Shown in pieces: positions 21,313 through 33,532 of a stretch of DNA of 64,000 nt (the first letter of the stretch is position 1; each line of letters opens with the position of its first letter). Under the pieces are notes generated by a model that was not told the origin of the DNA, made no database searches, and saw nothing but the letters and a program-made list of their open reading frames with translations. The translations under genes and the position numbers were made by a program. This DNA comes from Neoarius graeffei (Eukaryota; Chordata; Actinopteri; Siluriformes; Ariidae), in the NCBI RefSeq assembly GCF_027579695.1, contig NC_083577.1:37607198-37671197 (forward strand), written 5' to 3'.

Positions 21313-21976
21313 AGTGCATATCCTGGACCAAATTCATTTTTTTTTAATATGAAAGTATGTCCCTTTACACACTCATCCAGAAGGGTAATTTTGCACAAGG
21401 CCATCTGTCTACAGCAGAAAAAAATAACACACGTCTGGAAAATTCCCAAGGGAGTCTGGAGCCAGATTCGTGACGCCACCTGCGGAAGCGCCAGCAGGCT
21501 GCGAGAGCTTTGCACGGTTTCAGTGCACAGCCTGTGTAGACCAAGTGCTCCCATTTCTCTCTCATTGTCCGGTCTTTTGGGAAACGAGGAGTACTAATCC
21601 CATCAAGATTGGTGTTACTACACCCTCCTACGATACATCTGTTCACCATTTTAATAATTACATGATGACGTTGAAGAAATTTGCAGAAAACCACCAGGTT
21701 GTTTTCTCATAAACAAACCAGCGCTGACGTAGGATTCAGAAGGAGGCGTCCCGCACGCGACGTCACGAAAATCAATGTTTGCCGGGAAATCCAAATGCCA
21801 AGTTTTATCAGAGGCGGACCAATTTGCCTCAAATGGCTTGATTTCAATTGAATTTTTCTGGTATTGCACAAGGTAAAAAAAAATTGCACAAAATGTGACA
21901 GATATTTGACCAAAGTTTAATATAAAACAGGAGAATTACATTGATCTTGCTCCTGAATTTACCCGTGATATGGACT
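21313..21976 (-). mobile_element. TTAA element with a partial THAP exon (Kolobok-like)
   Basis: TIRs AGTGCATATCCTGG and, inverted, AGTCCATATCACGG, flanked by TTAA at 21309-21312 and 21977-21980. The empty site is provided by other SINE copies, where CATGCAG is followed directly by the CTGGTGACTCTAAA-type sequence, confirming a 4-bp duplication. THAP plus TTAA is the combination expected of Kolobok transposons. Non-autonomous, 664 bp. Confidence 0.8.
21365..21649 (-). pseudogene. Partial THAP exon inside the TTAA element
   Basis: From the ATG at 21649 the minus strand reads MVNRCIVGGCSNTNLDGIS and on to FPKDRTMREKWEHL, the first half of a THAP zinc finger with its first Cys pair, the Phe-Pro and the Trp. 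The expected second half (Cys-x-x-His) is absent; what follows in frame has no THAP features. Other fish THAP exons also end just after this Trp, so the first exon may be nearly whole with a decayed donor. Confidence 0.65.
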
Positions 21977-22137
21977 TTAAGCCAACTGGCTACTCTAAAA
22001 TTGCCCAAAAGGTGTGAATGTGAGTTGAGTAAATGGTTGTTAGCCCTGCGATAGATTGGTGACCTGTCCAGGGTGAACCCCGACTCTCACTCAGTGTCAG
22101 CTGGGATTGTTTCCAGCTTCCCCTCATCTAGATAATG

Positions 22138-22627
22138 GACAGAAGTTTCAAAAGTTCTTTTTAATTTAAACACCAGAAGTGTGAACATTCAGCAAAAACT
22201 ATTTATTACTTACCACCACCATGTCGTCATTTTGAGAAACTTTGATTGTTTGAGGTACTTAAGCACAATTTTGAGACACTCATTATGAAGACTTACTTAT
22301 TTGTATAATTTTGTCTTAAAATGACATTAACAGGCATTGACAAATTTAATACTTGCCATTCCGGCATACTAATTTGCGGACACAATTGGCAGTAAATTGG
22401 ACACATTTGGCAGTAAATTATACTGTGGAGCAAAATTAATCAGTTTGCATATGGAGTACATCATTCTGCAGTTCTCACACTCGTGTAAAAGTACCCACAT
22501 TACTTATTCACGAAGGCAAATGGACAAGATGTACTATTTAATCATATGGGGAAAAAAAATACAATCCTCCGCAGACCATGTAAATGAGCACGAACAAGTT
22601 TGCAAAAGCAAACCTTAAAGGAGATAC
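22138..22627. other. No gene seen
   Basis: AT-rich spacer without coding bias. Confidence 0.4.
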
Positions 22628-22641
22628 GCAGAGCCTTTATT

Positions 22642-22774
22642 CATCTCATCTCATTATCTCTAGCCGCTTTATCCTTCTACAGGGTCGCAGGCAAGCTGGA
22701 GCCTATCCCAGCTGACTACGGGCGAAAGGCGGGGTACACCCTGGACAAGTCGCCAGGTCATCACAGGGCTGACA
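22642..22774 (-). mobile_element. SINE-A tail fragment, 5'-truncated
   Basis: Only the 3' 133 bp. Target duplication GCAGAGCCTTTATT at 22628-22641 and 22775-22788 shows it is a complete insertion event, not a deletion remnant. Confidence 0.93.
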
Positions 22775-22860
22775 GCAGAGCCTTTATTTTTAAACAAATT
22801 TCTGAGTGGATAGTATCTCCATCCTTGACCTCTTGTATGCTGCATAAATGGGAATATATT

Positions 22861-22974
<114 letters not shown>

Positions 22975-23331
22975 CCCCGATTCCAAAAAAGTTGGGCCAA
23001 AGGACAAATTGTAAATAAAAATGGAATGCAATAATTTACAAATCTCAAAAACTGATATTGTATTCACAATAGAACACAGACAACATATCAAATGTCGAAA
23101 GTGAGACATTTTGAAATTTCATGCCAAACATTGGCTAATTTGAAATTTCATGACAGCAACATCTCAAAAAAGTTGGAACAGGGGCAGTAAGAGGCTGGAA
23201 AAGTTAAAGGTACAAAAAAGGAACAGCTGGAGGACCAAATTGCAACTCATTAGGTCAATTGGCAATAGGTCATTAACATGACTGGGTATAAAAAGAGCAT
23301 CTTGGAGTGGCAGCGGCTCTCAGAAGTAAAG

Positions 23332-24354
23332 ATGGGAAGAGGATCACCAATCCCCCTAATTCTGCGCCGACAAATAGTGGAGCAATATCAGAAAGGAGTT
23401 CGACAGTGTAAAATTGCAAAGAGTTTGAACATATCATCATCTACAGTGCATAATATCATCAAAAGATTCAGAGAATCTGGAAGAATCTCTGTGCACAAGG
23501 GTCAAGGCCAGAAAACCATACTGGGTGCCCGTGATCTTTGGGCCCTTAGACGGCACTGCATCACATACAGGCATGCTTCTGTATTGGAAATCACAAAATG
23601 GGCTCAGGAATATTTCCAGAGAACATTATCTGTGAACACATTTCACCGTGCCATCCGCCGTTGCCAGCTAAAACTCTATAGTTCAAAGAAGAAGCCGTAT
23701 CTAAACATGATCCAGAAGCGCAGACGTCTTCTCTGGGCCAAGGCTCATTTAAAATGGACTATGGCAAAGTGAAAAGCTGTTCTGTGGTCAGACGAATCAA
23801 AATTTGAAGTTCTTTATGAAAATCAGGGATGCCATGTCATTCGGACTAAAGAGGAGAAGGACGACGCAAGTTGTTATCAGCGCTCAGTTCAGAAGCCTGC
23901 ATCTCTGATGGTATGGGGTTGCATTAGTGCGTGTGGCATGGGCAGCTTACACATCTGGAAAGACACCATCAATGCTGAAAGGTATATCCAGGTTCTAGAG
24001 CAACATATGCTCCCATCCAGATGACGTCTCTTTCAGGGAAGACCTTGCATTTTCCAACATGACAATGCCAAACCACATACTGCATCAGTTACAGCATCAT
24101 GGCTGCATAGAAGAAGGGTCCGGGTACTGAACTGGCCAGCCTGCAGTCCAGATCTTTCACCCATAGAAAACATTTGGCGCATCATAAAACAGAAGATATG
24201 ACAAAAAAGACCTAAGACAGTTGAGCAACTAGAATCCTACATTAGACAAGAATGGGTTAACATTCCTATCCCTAAACTTGAGCAACTTGTCTCCTCAGTC
24301 CCCAGACGTTTACAGACTGTTGTAAAGAGAAAAGGGGATGTCTCACAGTGGTAA
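23332..24354 (+). pseudogene. Tc1-family transposase with three TGA stops, frame otherwise intact
   Basis: From MGRGSPIPLILRRQIVEQY to a TAA at 24352 the frame spans 340 codons, the usual Tc1 length, with no frameshift. Only three TGA codons break it: 23770-23772 (Trp position), 24022-24024 and 24199-24201 (Arg positions, CGA to TGA). An N-terminal helix-turn-helix (QCKIAKSLNISSSTVHNII) is followed by a second DNA-binding part and the catalytic core: WSDESKF, QHDNAKPH and SPIENIW, spaced DD34E. All three lesions are transitions of the kind made by cytosine deamination, so the copy is relatively young. Confidence 0.93.
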
Positions 24355-24552
24355 ACATGGCCTTGTCCCAACTTTGAGATGTGTTGTTGTCATGAAATTT
24401 AAAATCACCTAATTTTTCTCTTTAAATGATACATTTTCTCAATCTAAACATTTGATCTGTCATCTATGTTCTATTCTGAATAAAATATGGAATTTTGAAA
24501 CTTCCACATCATTGCATTCTGTTTTTATTTACAATTTGTACTTTGTCCCAAC

Positions 24553-24918
24553 GGGCGGCATGGTGGTGTAGTGGTTAGCGCTGTCGCCTCACAGCAAGAA
24601 GGTCCGGGTTCGAGCCCCGTGGCCGGCGAGGGCCTTTCTGTGTGGAGTTTGCATGTTCTCCCTGTGTCCGCGTGGGTTTCCTCCGGGTGCTCCGGTTTCC
24701 CCCACAGTCCAAAGACATGCAGGTTAGGTTAACTGGTGACTCTAAATTGACCGTAGGTGTGAATGGTTGTCTGGGTCTATGTGTCAGCCCTGTGATGACC
24801 TGGTGACTTGTCCAGGGTGTACCCCGCCTTTCGCCCGTAGTCAGCTGGGATAGGCTCCAGCTTGCCTGCGACCCTGTAGAAGGATAAAGCGGCTAGAGAT
24901 AATGAGATGAGAATGAGA
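24553..24918 (+). mobile_element. SINE-A inside Tc1-A
   Basis: Full-length copy in the right inverted repeat of Tc1-A. Target duplication ACTTTGTCCCAAC at 24540-24552 and 24919-24931; the duplicated word is part of the Tc1-A end, confirming the order of events. Confidence 0.96.
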
Positions 24919-24952
24919 ACTTTGTCCCAACTTTTTTGGAATCGGGGTTGTA

Positions 24953-25840
24953 TATATATTTGAGAGTTAAAAATCGACCGCAAAGTTGGCATTCGAGCTG
25001 CCCCGCTGAGCCAGTCAGCCCCGAGTGCGTGATGTCACTGCGGTAACCGGTTAAGGCTGAGGCCTTTGACAGCTATAGACCAAAGTCATATAAATAAAAA
25101 TTTATGGTGAAAGTAAGAAATACCGTTACCCACTTGCTCAACTAAGACTGATTTGACTTCATTGATTGTGGGTTGACTCTCATTAAAACAGGATGGGTGT
25201 TATAACTTATGTAGCATACATGTACATGCATGCATTTTCACTCAAAATGTAAAAGGCGAATTAAATAATCAGATGAACCGAGACAATCACATTCTGAAGC
25301 AAATTAAATAATCTTATACCAGTAACTTAAATACACATTACAAGTTACATGTATTAATCTAAATGCAGGTAAACATTTTTTTTTTTTTTTATCCAAATGA
25401 GAGTCGGAGCTTACCCGTCTGTGTTCTCGCTTCGTGAAGGCTGATCTTGTGGCCGATTGTTTCAAAAACAATCTGACTTTCAGTTGTTTGTTCAGTTCTC
25501 CGTTCATTCATTTCTTCCACGTAAGGGCGAGATGGCAGCAATATCCAGTTTAGAAATCAGACGGCTGCTCCACTCATTCACTTTTCTTCATACTGTGTAG
25601 TCTGCCATTACTGCTGGGCTCAGGCAATTACTAAAACCTGGGACAGAACGGAATGTCACCGGTTTTAGCAACAACTGTGGGGAGGTCACTGCCTGAGCGA
25701 TATGTCCTGTTCCGTCCCGGATTTTAGCAACAACCCTCGGCCCACTCCAGGAGGACTGGTGCAACTGAACTCCCTTTCCTTTTAAAAAAAAAAACTACAA
25801 GAAAAGGAACGTTTTCTTTAATTGTTGGTACTGCACCCTC
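24953..25840. other. No complete gene; one weak exon candidate
   Basis: Contains the candidate exon at 25415-25511 and, at 25610-25735, repeated GGACRGAAC/ATTTTAGCAAC motifs that look like transposon end sequence. The LINE may start in the last 100 bp. Confidence 0.35.
25415..25511 (-). pseudogene. Candidate small first exon
   Basis: The minus-strand ATG at 25511 opens 32 codons plus one base (starts MNERRTEQTTESQIVFETIG) and ends at ACAGACGG|GTAAGC, a good donor. The layout (short N-terminal exon, phase 1, next to transposon-like repeats) resembles the other transposon first exons in this window. I do not recognise the peptide. Confidence 0.3.
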
Positions 25841-28725
25841 TTCAAGATGGCGATGCGCAAGGACACAGCGGCTCTGAACTCTCGGTTTCGGTGTATAGTT
25901 TCCGTAATGGCATGGATGTTTGTGTGTGTACAAGTGTGTGTGAGTGACAAAAAACAAATCTACACCCCAGCTACGTTGAGGAAGGTGGGATTCTCGTGTC
26001 GTGTGGACATTACGACGGATTACCAGCAGCTCCACAATATTCTGCTGGACATAGCGAGATCGCCAGGTACACCCTGGATTGTTGTCGGGCCAAAGAGACG
26101 CCGGAGGCGACGCAGAGAGCGGAGGCAGAAGTGGGGCTGCAGGGGCGGCCTACTAGCACGGCTAAGAAAACAGCCCTACAAACCCCCGCTACCAAGCATC
26201 TTCCTCAAAAATGCTAGGTCCATCATCCACAAAATTGACAAACTGGAGTTACTGATGGCACACAACTGGAACATTCGTGACTGCAGTATGATGATTATCA
26301 CGGAAACCTGGCTACATCTGCTCATCCTGTACTCGGCCGTTCAGCTAACCAGCTGCTCCATGCACCGCTGCGACAGGAATAAAAGCTCCGGTAAGAGCAG
26401 AGGAAGGGGGCTCTGTATTCATGTTCATATGGACTGGTGTACAAACAGTAGGGTCATACACACACACACTGCTCTCCTGACCTGGAAGTAATGATTGTGC
26501 AGTGTAGACCCTTTTACATGCCCAGAGAGCTGACAACGGTGATCATTGCTGCTGTGTATATCCCACCAGATGCTAATGTTAGCACAGCGCTCTCTCAGCT
26601 GTACACCACCATTAATAAACAAATGCAGGCCCATCCAGAGGGAGCGTTTATTGTTGCTGGGGACTTCAACCAAGCTTGCCTTAAGACTGTGCTCCCTAAT
26701 TTCGTACAATACGTACAGTGCTCCACCAGAGGGAAGAACACATTAGACCATGTTTATTCCAACCTGAAGCAAGCCTACAGAGCAGTACCCCTCCCTCACC
26801 TGGGCATGTCAGACCATCTTTCACTGCTCTTGGTCCCTGCATACACCTCCCTCAGGAAGAAATCCAAACCTGTCACAAAGAACATTAAAACCTGGCCTGA
26901 AGGAGCACTCTCCCAGCTTCAAGATTGCTTTGAGCGCACTGAGTGGAGCATATTTGATCATCTTGACCTACAGGAGCACACAGAGACTGTTCTGTTCTAC
27001 ATAAAGAACTGCACTGACAGTGTTACTGTGGTAAAGCGCATCTGGATCTACCCCAACCAAAAATCATGGATGACCTCGGATGTCCAGACACTCCTGAGAA
27101 ACCGAAACTCTGCCTTCAAGTCAGGTGACAGAACAGTAGAGCGTGGCGAGGGCAGAGCTGCGGAGAGGCATCAAAGCTGCTAAGGCTGCTTATAAGAGGA
27201 AAGTGGAAGACCATCTCGCCAACAATAACCCGCGGCTGGTGTGGCAGGGGCTACAGAGCATCACCAGCTACAAAGGCTCCACACCCATCACTACCATCGC
27301 TGACGCATTGCTAGCTGAGAAATTAAACAGTTTCTTCTCCCGCTTTGAAGCAGAGGCTCCACACACAGCTGCACGACCACCTCAGACCTCCAGTCAGAGC
27401 ACACTCACACTCCAGGAACACCAGGTGAGGCAGGTGCTGAAGACTGTGAACATCAGGAAAGCAGCCGGACCAGATGGTGTACTCGGAAAAGTACTCGGTG
27501 CCTGTGCTGACCAGCTGGGGGGAGTCCTGACCAGGTTGCTCAACCTCTCACTGTCACAGGCTACTATCCCCCAGTGCCTGAAATCAGCTACCATCATCCC
27601 TGTCCCAAAGACTCCTGCCCCAAAGTGTCCCAATGACTACAGACCTATTGCCTTAACATCAGTAGTCATGATATGCTTTGAGAGGCTCATCCTTCACCAC
27701 ATCAAGGACTGTCTCCCCTCAAACCTGGACCCACATCAGTTCGCCTACAGAGCTAATAGATCGACAGAGGACACCATCGCTATAGCTCTGCACACAGCAC
27801 TCAGCCACCTCGAGCAGCCAGGGAACTACGTCAGGATGCTGTTCATAGACTTCAGCTCAGCATTTAACACCATTATTCCTGACATCTTGGAGGAAAAGCT
27901 GACTAACATCGCTCTCTCCCCCTTCATCTGTGCCTGGATCAAAGACTTCCTGACTGACCGCCCTCAAACGGTTAAGGTAGGCACCACCTGCTCCTCCACC
28001 CTGACCCTCAGCAGAGGCTCTCCTCAGGGCTGTGTGCTGAGCCCTCTCTTGTATTCCCTGTATACGTTTGACTGCACACCCATCCACCCCTCCAATACCA
28101 TCATTAAATTTGCGGATGACACCACGGTCATCGGCCTCATCAGCGGAGGGGATGAGACTGCGTACAGGGATGAGGTCAGCATGCTGGCAGGTTGGTGTTC
28201 TGCACACAACCTGCTGCTCAACACCAGCAAAACTAAGGAGATGGTGATTGACTTCAGGAAACACAGGGGGGATCCAGCCCCACTGAGTATCAATGGGGAC
28301 TGTGTCCAGCGGGTGTCCTCCTTCAGGTTTCTTGGGACACATATAGCCGAGGACCTCTCCTGGACTGCTAACACATCCGCGGTGGTAAAAAAGGCCCGAC
28401 AGCGACTCCACTTCCTAAGGATACTCAGAAGGAACCATCTGGAGGAGAAACTGTTAGTGGCCTTTTACCGCAGCACCATCGAGAGTGTCCTGACGTACTG
28501 CATTACAGCTTGGTACGCCAACTGCTCTGTGGCAGAAAGAACCTTCAGAGGGTCATTAAAACTGCACAATACATCACTGGCAGTCCCCTACCCTCGCTAG
28601 AAGACATCGCTAGCACACGGTGTCTCAGGAGAGCAAGGGCAATCACTGCTGACCCCTCACACCCGGGACAGCACCTGTTTACCCTCGTGCCCTCAATTTA
28701 CTCACAATTTACTTCCTCAGTGTGA
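25841..28725 (+). pseudogene. L2/CR1-like LINE: endonuclease and reverse transcriptase
   Basis: Non-LTR retrotransposon open reading frame in at least three pieces. 25847-26491: a basic region (KRRRRRRRERR) and the start of an apurinic-type endonuclease (ITETWL). 26491-27183: rest of the endonuclease with AAVYIPPDAN, AGDFNQ and SDHLSLLL. 27143-28600: reverse transcriptase with fingers PDGV and NDYRPIALTS, motif A LFIDFSSAFNTI, motif B SRGSPQGCVLSPLLYS and motif C FADDTTV, both catalytic Asp present. 28510-28725 carries the C-terminal end in another frame. Frameshifts lie upstream of 26491, near 27150 and near 28540. The copy stops near 28725 without a recognisable 3' tail. L2 and CR1 clades are hard to tell apart by eye. 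Confidence 0.88.
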
Positions 28726-29151
28726 AACCTGGGCCTGTTTAGTTGAACACAAAGCTGATATACTCGCAGGAATTGAAGAAAGACACACACAAAGCTCTTC
28801 CTCAACAGCTCTGAGTCACTCTCCTTTTTTAGTTTTTATAGCAGTCATGCTTGAAAAGCCCAGCTCGCATAGATAGGTTGTGGAAAATCACTTTTTTGCT
28901 TTCTTCTGACCTCTACTCATACTAGGGCCTTCATCTGGGTCAGAATTTTCTCCAGGACCCAGTTTGGATTGTGTACTTTTTCTTTTCAAATATTTATCCA
29001 TCGCCATCACCACTGTCACACCCGAAGCATTACTAATTCTATTGTTTGAATGGCAACAGGTAGATACACAGGTTAATTAGCTACCTGCTGCCATCTAGTG
29101 GAAGAGTATTTAATTGTTCTGCCTGTCACTATACGTCGCTGGCATAGACGA
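28726..29151. other. No gene seen
   Basis: Flank after the LINE end. It may include decayed LINE 3' sequence, but no repeat or tail is visible. Confidence 0.35.
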
Positions 29152-29164
29152 ACGAAGACAAATT

Positions 29165-29293
29165 CTCATCTCTCATTATCTCTAGCCACTTTATCCTGTC
29201 CTACAGGGTCGCAGGCAAGCTGGAGCCTATCCCAGCTGACTACGGGCGAAAGGCGGGGTACACCCTGGACAAGTCGCCAGGTCATCACAGGGC
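29165..29293 (-). mobile_element. SINE-A tail fragment, 5'-truncated
   Basis: 3' 129 bp only. Target duplication ACGAAGACAAATT at 29152-29164 and 29294-29306. The truncation point is within a few bases of that in the 22642-22774 copy. Confidence 0.93.
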
Positions 29294-29306
29294 ACGAAGA
29301 CAAATT

Positions 29307-29685
29307 ATTTGCAGTAACAGTGTTTCCTACAGACCAACAGACCAGGTAGCAATTTGTGGTGCTCCACTGTGCCGATGAGGGCGGTCGGTGGAGTCGGTCA
29401 TTGGGGTGTATGCAAAGTGTTTACAGCGGGCAGTGTTCAAACACACAGTATTTTTCTTCAGAGTCACCTGCTGGGACTATTTTAAAGCTACAAGAAACAT
29501 TTGAGATTATTCAGTTCAATCTAAATTCTTTTAAGTTCTTTAAGAGAAGACAGCTAAAACAATTTTTACCAGAACCCTGCCTGGTTTCATTCCTCGACCC
29601 AACTTTACATTACAGGGAAGGCCATTAGTTTGCTGGGCTTGATGTTGGTGGAAAACCTGTCTTTTAAATTTATGAAAATTACTCA
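29307..29685. other. No gene seen
   Basis: The frame 29356-29628 has no motif or bias I can support. Confidence 0.35.
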
Positions 29686-29744
29686 GCAAAATTGAAGTTA
29701 AAGTTTAGTTTTTAGTAAAAACTAAACTTTAACTTCAATTTTGC
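29686..29744. repeat. Perfect palindrome, 29-bp arms, 1-bp centre
   Basis: The arm GCAAAATTGAAGTTAAAGTT and on to TTTTTA (29686-29714) is exactly repeated as reverse complement at 29716-29744 around a single G at 29715. It can form a cruciform or hairpin. It lies at the left edge of the hAT-like relic. Confidence 0.95.
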
Positions 29745-31089
29745 ACCGATTGCAATTTTTTGGCCGATTCCCAGAGCATTTTTTAAGGATTTTCCACTAG
29801 GAGACCAACTGGTCTGGGCAATACAATCACAGGCCCCAGAGTCCATGCGGCTGCACCGCTGCGGCATATTCTGTGATGCAAATTGCTGCATTACGAATCC
29901 TCATTTCAGCCAGCATAATATCAACATAGTTAATGCAGTGCCAAGTTTTCCTTGTTAAATGTATACTTACATGGTACTTGGTTAATTAATTGCAACTGAT
30001 TGAACCAAATGATAAGACATAACTTGGTTTAAAATTTGGTCTCCCAGTGAAGCTGGTTTGGCATTGACTAGGAGACCAAATCTGGCCACTGGGAGACCAT
30101 TTGGTCTCCCAGTAACTATGTTAAAAAATGCTCTGCCGATTCCGATTTCATTTTTTCAAACCACTTCACAGCACACACAGACTATTTTCTTTTTATCTTT
30201 TCTTTAATAGAACATTCTGCCAGATTTTCAGTAATAAATTTTCAACACCTCAAAGGTTGAAAACAAACAAAAAGACATTGTTCTTTGTAAAATCTTTCTT
30301 CATGTTTGGTATTAACATTAATTCCTGAAATAGGAAATTCACACAAACATTTTTTCTTTTCCCATCCAATATCTGGCACAAAAACAACTTCCCCCTCATA
30401 TTATTTGCCTACTGCTATGGAACACACTTTCATAAGCCTATTTAGATCTGAAAACTTATGCCTTATGGAACAACCCATTTCTTCATTCAGTGTCAAAATA
30501 CAAAAATAATTTCCAGTCATACTTATACCATAGCCATTCTATCATCTTTGTCAAATGTGTATTTGTAGAGTAATTTCCAATGGAATCAAGTGCAACCAAG
30601 GTTGTATAACAAACAAAAAGACATTTTTTTCTCTCTCTCTTTGTACAAATCTAACTAGATGTTTGGTAATAGGCTAATGTATTAATTCCTGTAGTGGGAA
30701 ATTCACACAACCACAAACATTTTCTTCTTTTCACATCCAATATCTGGCACACACACAAAAAAAAAATTCACTATATTTGCATATCCAAATATAGTGAATT
30801 TTTTTGTTGTTAACGGCGCGTGCGCCGGAGCTCGTTAAGCGTGTCGGACTGACGCTGTTCTGCGCAAGCGCAACGCAATCACACTAGAAAGCATGTTCAA
30901 GCTGCCAGTGTAGCTGCAGTCTTTTTAGTTGCGAATTACGAGTATTTCCACTTTCATCTCTGTGATACATAAGTTTTGATCGGCAGAAAATCGGCATATT
31001 TTAATTTTGACCGGCCGGTCGCCGGTCATGGCCGATCACGTGAAAATCAGCCGATTCCCATCAGCAGCCGGTCAATCGGTGCATCTCTG
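29743..31089. mobile_element. Probable hAT-like relic
   Basis: The right edge, inverted, reads CCAGAGATGCACCGATTGAC, like the CAGAG ends of many hAT elements. The left edge starts GCACCGATTGCAATT and both edges share CCGATTCC blocks further in. Repeated phrases about a three-way GGTCTCCCAGT sequence occur at 29800-30115, so the left half also holds a local duplication. No transposase frame remains. Confidence 0.4.
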
Positions 31090-33471
31090 GTTTTTACCTT
31101 AGTTTTTTGCCTTTTTGGTGGCAATCTTTCAATCATTCTTTAGTTGACATTCAAGGAATAAATTGCAAAAAACAAGCTGGAGGTTATTTTAAATATTGAA
31201 CTCAACACTTACCTCAACCAATACTAAAATGAAATGAATAGTATAATGTAACAAAATAATAATAAAATATAATTAGATGTAAGAAACCACTTAAGGTAAC
31301 ACCAAGGCAACTAACAATAATGAAAAAGCATTACCCTAATTGGTGCAAAACCTGCATGCCCTATCAGAACATTTAATTCTGCCTGGCTTCCTGGAAAAAA
31401 AAAAAAAACTCAAGTGCCCTATCGTAAGGGAAGTCATTGCTGAAGCGGGATAAACGGGATAATGCAATAAGGCCGGTTCCTCGCGTCAAGCTGCTACTGT
31501 CTGCATCAAAATTGGTTTATAGCCTGACTCGGGGATGTCCATTTCCTGTAAGCCAAGAAGGCTATGATAAAGCTCATCATGAGCACAACATAGGCTACCT
31601 TTTAAAATAAGGGGTCGGAAGGCGAATCGGGAAGGCTGCGTTATTTTTAATTAGCCTAACAGGCCTACTTGCAGTCTGGGTATATGCGCAACGGCAGGCC
31701 TGTGGACACGCCTCTCTCTCTGTGTGTGGGTGGGTGTGCACGCGCGCGAACGAGAAGAATGAGCACTATGAATGAACAGAATGATACGCAACAGAATTTT
31801 TTTCTTCAAAATCGCGAGTCTAATTGTGTGGCGATAGGAATCCATTGTGTGGCGCTGTGCCACACAATGGTCTATGTATGGGAAACCCTGAGTAAATAAA
31901 TAATTTTCGGAACAATTAAGTGAAATTGGATAATTTCCCATGGTACACCTGATGATCTCTCACAGCACACTAATGTGCCACGGCACAGTGGTTGGGAATC
32001 ACTGCTTTAAGTAAATCAGGGCTTAATACATATTAGGAGTTGCAAAACAACAAAAAAATTAATGCTTAATGATAAGGTGATTAACTTACAAATACACACT
32101 CCACTTGTTCTACGCCGTCTGTGAGTATTTGGTGCCCCTGGCCTTCATTAATGGCAAAGTGGACACTCTATAGACAACACGCCTTGCAGCCCTTCTTTTG
32201 AAAGAATATTGGAGAGTTGACACTGATATTTCATTGTTATGTTTCTTTAAAGCTGCTATTACATTACTAGGCCGGGTCACTAGCTAATGAAATGGTTCTT
32301 TAAATTTTTTGCTATATAGTGTCAGAGTGCAGGCATTTACGGATGTATGTGCAGGGGAGAGCGGGGAGCACACTTGCAGTGAAGCCAAATAAAACGAGAA
32401 GTGTGGTCAAAAGGCAGGTAATGGTCGGTCGATCAACAAGCAGGGCAATACAGAAGAGACAAGAAGCGTAGACAAAGAGATAGCAAGGGTCAGAATAACT
32501 AGAGTCAGGCAGTGATAGCCAGGCTTGGGATGGACTGGAAAACACAGAACAATACTTCACAATGATGGGGAATGAGAGTGAAGCTTAAGTAGCGTGGCTG
32601 ATGAGTTGTGAATGAGTAACAGCTGAGTTCAATAAGCTGGTGACAGAGGGCGCTGTGCTCATTGGGCATTGTAGTCCCGAGTAGCCATGTTTGTAGTTTG
32701 GCTAGCGCTGTCGTTCTCAGTGCCTTTACTGATATATAGGTATTGCGCTGCTCCAAGAGAAGCCTTTAAACCCTGTCATTTAAACCCAACATCCCCTTTG
32801 ACATTTGTTTTGACCTTGGGTAACAAATCACACACAGAAGTCGAAATCATGTACAGGATAGCTTTCCCAAAAGCAGGATACTGTTCAAAGGTCACAATCA
32901 CATATGAACAGGCAATTTTACACTGGACTGAGCTCAGGAAACAATAGCAACAAACAATGGTGAACAAACAGGCTAATAGGCCACGAGAGGAGAAAGTAAA
33001 CCCAGAAACAGGAAAGGTCAATATACAGAGAAACAGTTCAAACTACAAAGTAGAAAAGAATAAATAAAATGTAGAAACTCAGTCCGACAGCAAAAGACTT
33101 GGCAAACAACTTAGACAGGTATGCTAATTAGCATATTTGATGCATCCTTGTAACGCTGCATATTTATAAATGCCTCAAAAGGTAACCATTTATGTCCTCT
33201 GTAGCATCTGTGATTGTGATTAAGCATCTGTGATTTGGATTTAGTTATGCATATGAAGAGAATCCTTTGTGCCATTTGCCTGCACACCTCAACAAAGTGT
33301 CCTCTGTGTGTGGAGGACACTCGCAGATGGAGCATTAGCTTTTGATGTAAAATGCATTTCAGTCACGTGAATGAGCAAACTGTGTGTCACATCTCTCGGT
33401 ATCTTCCTGCACCTCATTATCTAGAGTATGTGGTGGCCTTGGCACTCATTTCATGCTCCTTCAGCCCCCCC

Positions 33472-33475
<4 letters not shown>
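31090..33475. other. No gene seen
   Basis: AT-rich. A hairpin CCATTGTGTGGC/GCCACACAATGG lies near 31841-31870. Short GAGAGCGGGGAG matches to other repeats occur near 32350. None of the short frames shows a domain. Confidence 0.4.

Positions 33476-33528
<53 letters not shown>
33473..33528 (+). repeat. (AC)n microsatellite
   Basis: About 27 AC units; it creates TH-repeat and VC-repeat frames on the two strands. Confidence 0.97.

Positions 33529-33532
<4 letters not shown>

Larger units (their letters stand above)
21162..22137 (+). mobile_element. Old V-SINE copy split by a TTAA element
   Basis: The left part, 21162-21312, has the head (TGGTTATCAC), B-box-like GGTTCGAACC and the central domain through CCAAAGACATGCAG. 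The right part, 21977-22137, resumes at CAACTGGCTACTCTAAAATTG and runs to GATAATGGA. The copy is more diverged than the other SINE-A copies. The 664 bp between are the TTAA element below. Confidence 0.85.

Noticed and set aside
27857..28411. 184-residue minus-strand frame
   Set aside because: Antisense shadow of the LINE reverse transcriptase.
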